Of a stretch of DNA of 23,542 nucleotides, positions 23,053 to 23,542 are shown in pieces. This DNA is from CALHVX01 sp051027215. Its GTDB lineage: Bacteria; Pseudomonadota; Gammaproteobacteria; Pseudomonadales; Azotimanducaceae. The position numbers were made by a program, and so were the translations under genes. Within the stretch, counting starts at the first letter, position 1. Every line of letters begins with the position of its first letter. The stretch spans positions 1 to 23,542 of the forward strand of contig JBPCXR010000232.1 in the NCBI GenBank assembly GCA_051027215.1. The letters are read 5' to 3'. A model generated the notes under the pieces. That model was not told the DNA's origin. It did no database searches and saw only the letters and a list, made by a program, of their open reading frames with translations.

Positions 23053-23542
23053 GCCACTGTCTTGGCCGCTGGCTGGTAATCCCAAAGTCCGCTGTAGCGA
23101 CGGCCAATGAAGAAAATCAATAGAGAGATGAAGATTCCAGGCAGCAGTGCGTTGATGGGGCTTGCGCCCTCGATCAAATAGCCAAGCACCACTGCGCTGA
23201 TGGGGGAAGAGACCATAAAGCTCAGGAGCAGGATCGACAGAATTTGGGCTCTTTCGTTGGCGGGCGCGAGTTCTTGCACCGTGGTTCGAACCAAGGTCGT
23301 GGTGACGCCCATGTTCAATCCCCAAATTACCAACATGAGATAGAACAACCAGGGCGCTGGTCTAAACCACAGAACCAGCAAGATCAGGATCCGCGTGAGT
23401 TGCATGACGAGAAACAGCCGCCCTGGCTGCTTCAGCGGCATGTACTTTAAGAGAATCAAGTTGGAGCTGATACTGCCGATGGTGAAGACGATCATGGCCT
23501 GAGCCAGGGTCGCAGCGCTGCCGCCGTAGACCTGAGTGACGA
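23028..23542 (-). CDS. MFS transporter, C-terminal portion (5' end beyond the window)
   Basis: The last 170 or so residues of a major facilitator transporter. Read from the right edge, VTQVYGGSAATLAQAM leads into about five hydrophobic helices, matching helices 8-12 of a 12-helix carrier. The loop APANERAQILSILLLS is a typical MFS pattern near helix 10, and the C-terminal end (RRYSGLWDYQPAAKT) is a polar cytoplasmic tail. The N-terminal half and start codon lie outside the window. The substrate is unknown; the sequence resembles multidrug or aromatic-compound carriers only in general. Its stop overlaps the convergent hydrolase gene by 25 bp. Confidence 0.85.
   Translation of the reverse strand, partial: VTQVYGGSAATLAQAMIVFTIGSISSNLILLKYMPLKQPGRLFLVMQLTRILILLVLWFRPAPWLFYLMLVIWGLNMGVTTTLVRTTVQELAPANERAQILSILLLSFMVSSPISAVVLGYLIEGASPINALLPGIFISLLIFFIGRRYSGLWDYQPAAKTVAQDSAAPM

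Noticed and set aside
22744..23325. A 193-residue minus-strand open frame spanning the hydrolase and MFS genes
   Set aside because: It crosses two well-supported genes out of frame and has no domain signs.
1..23542. Mobile elements, CRISPR arrays, tRNA or rRNA genes
   Set aside because: I found no transposase or integrase motifs, no terminal repeats, no regularly spaced repeats and no cloverleaf-like or rRNA sequence. Every stretch over 300 bp is covered by a supported gene.

Overview
The window looks like a piece of a gammaproteobacterial chromosome, probably from a free-living, possibly marine, aerobe. Evidence for this: an OxyR with Cys199 and Cys208 at exactly the E. coli positions, a cytochrome c5, a TesB thioesterase, a YbdL-type transaminase paired with a YafV-type omega-amidase, and S-adenosylhomocysteine recycling through AhcY. 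I see no insertion sequences, phage genes, tRNA or rRNA genes, or CRISPR arrays. Genes are densely packed and no gap between genes exceeds about 175 bp.

Region 1 (1-11022, all minus strand). Transcription reads sahR, ahcY, tesB, moxR-like ATPase, CoxE-like VWA protein, then an oligopeptide ABC transporter oppA-oppB-oppC-oppD (oppD runs off the left edge). Gaps are 12-33 bp up to the VWA gene, then 98 bp before oppA. SahR (ArsR-type helix-turn-helix fused to a methyltransferase-like SAH sensor) should control ahcY. The Opp system has two oddities: OppC carries a fibronectin-III-like domain in its first periplasmic loop, and OppA is held by an N-terminal membrane anchor with no lipobox.

Region 2 (11135-14022, plus strand). 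Divergent from sahR are a methionine/glutamine-type transaminase and an omega-amidase, a pair proposed to close the methionine salvage cycle. A cytochrome c5 lipoprotein follows, then a small LRAT/PLAAT-like protein with a C-terminal hydrophobic segment. A 24-bp dyad lies in the shared sahR/transaminase control region, so SahR may control both arms of methionine metabolism.

Region 3 (14043-18315). A RluA-family pseudouridine synthase is divergent from oxyR. oxyR converges on a peroxide-defence-like cluster: rubrerythrin, a two-[4Fe-4S] HdrB-like protein, and a DUF3501 protein. A good OxyR half-site with a weaker partner abuts the rubrerythrin promoter, and a terminator separates rubrerythrin from the two genes downstream. 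oxyR also contains a perfect 17-bp inverted repeat inside its coding sequence.

Region 4 (18351-23542). This holds an unrecognised six-helix membrane protein, an EamA/DMT transporter, an HMG-CoA synthase in a TAATG-overlapped operon with type I IPP isomerase (suggesting a mevalonate route in this bacterium), a divergent alpha/beta hydrolase, and the C-terminal part of an MFS transporter running off the right edge.
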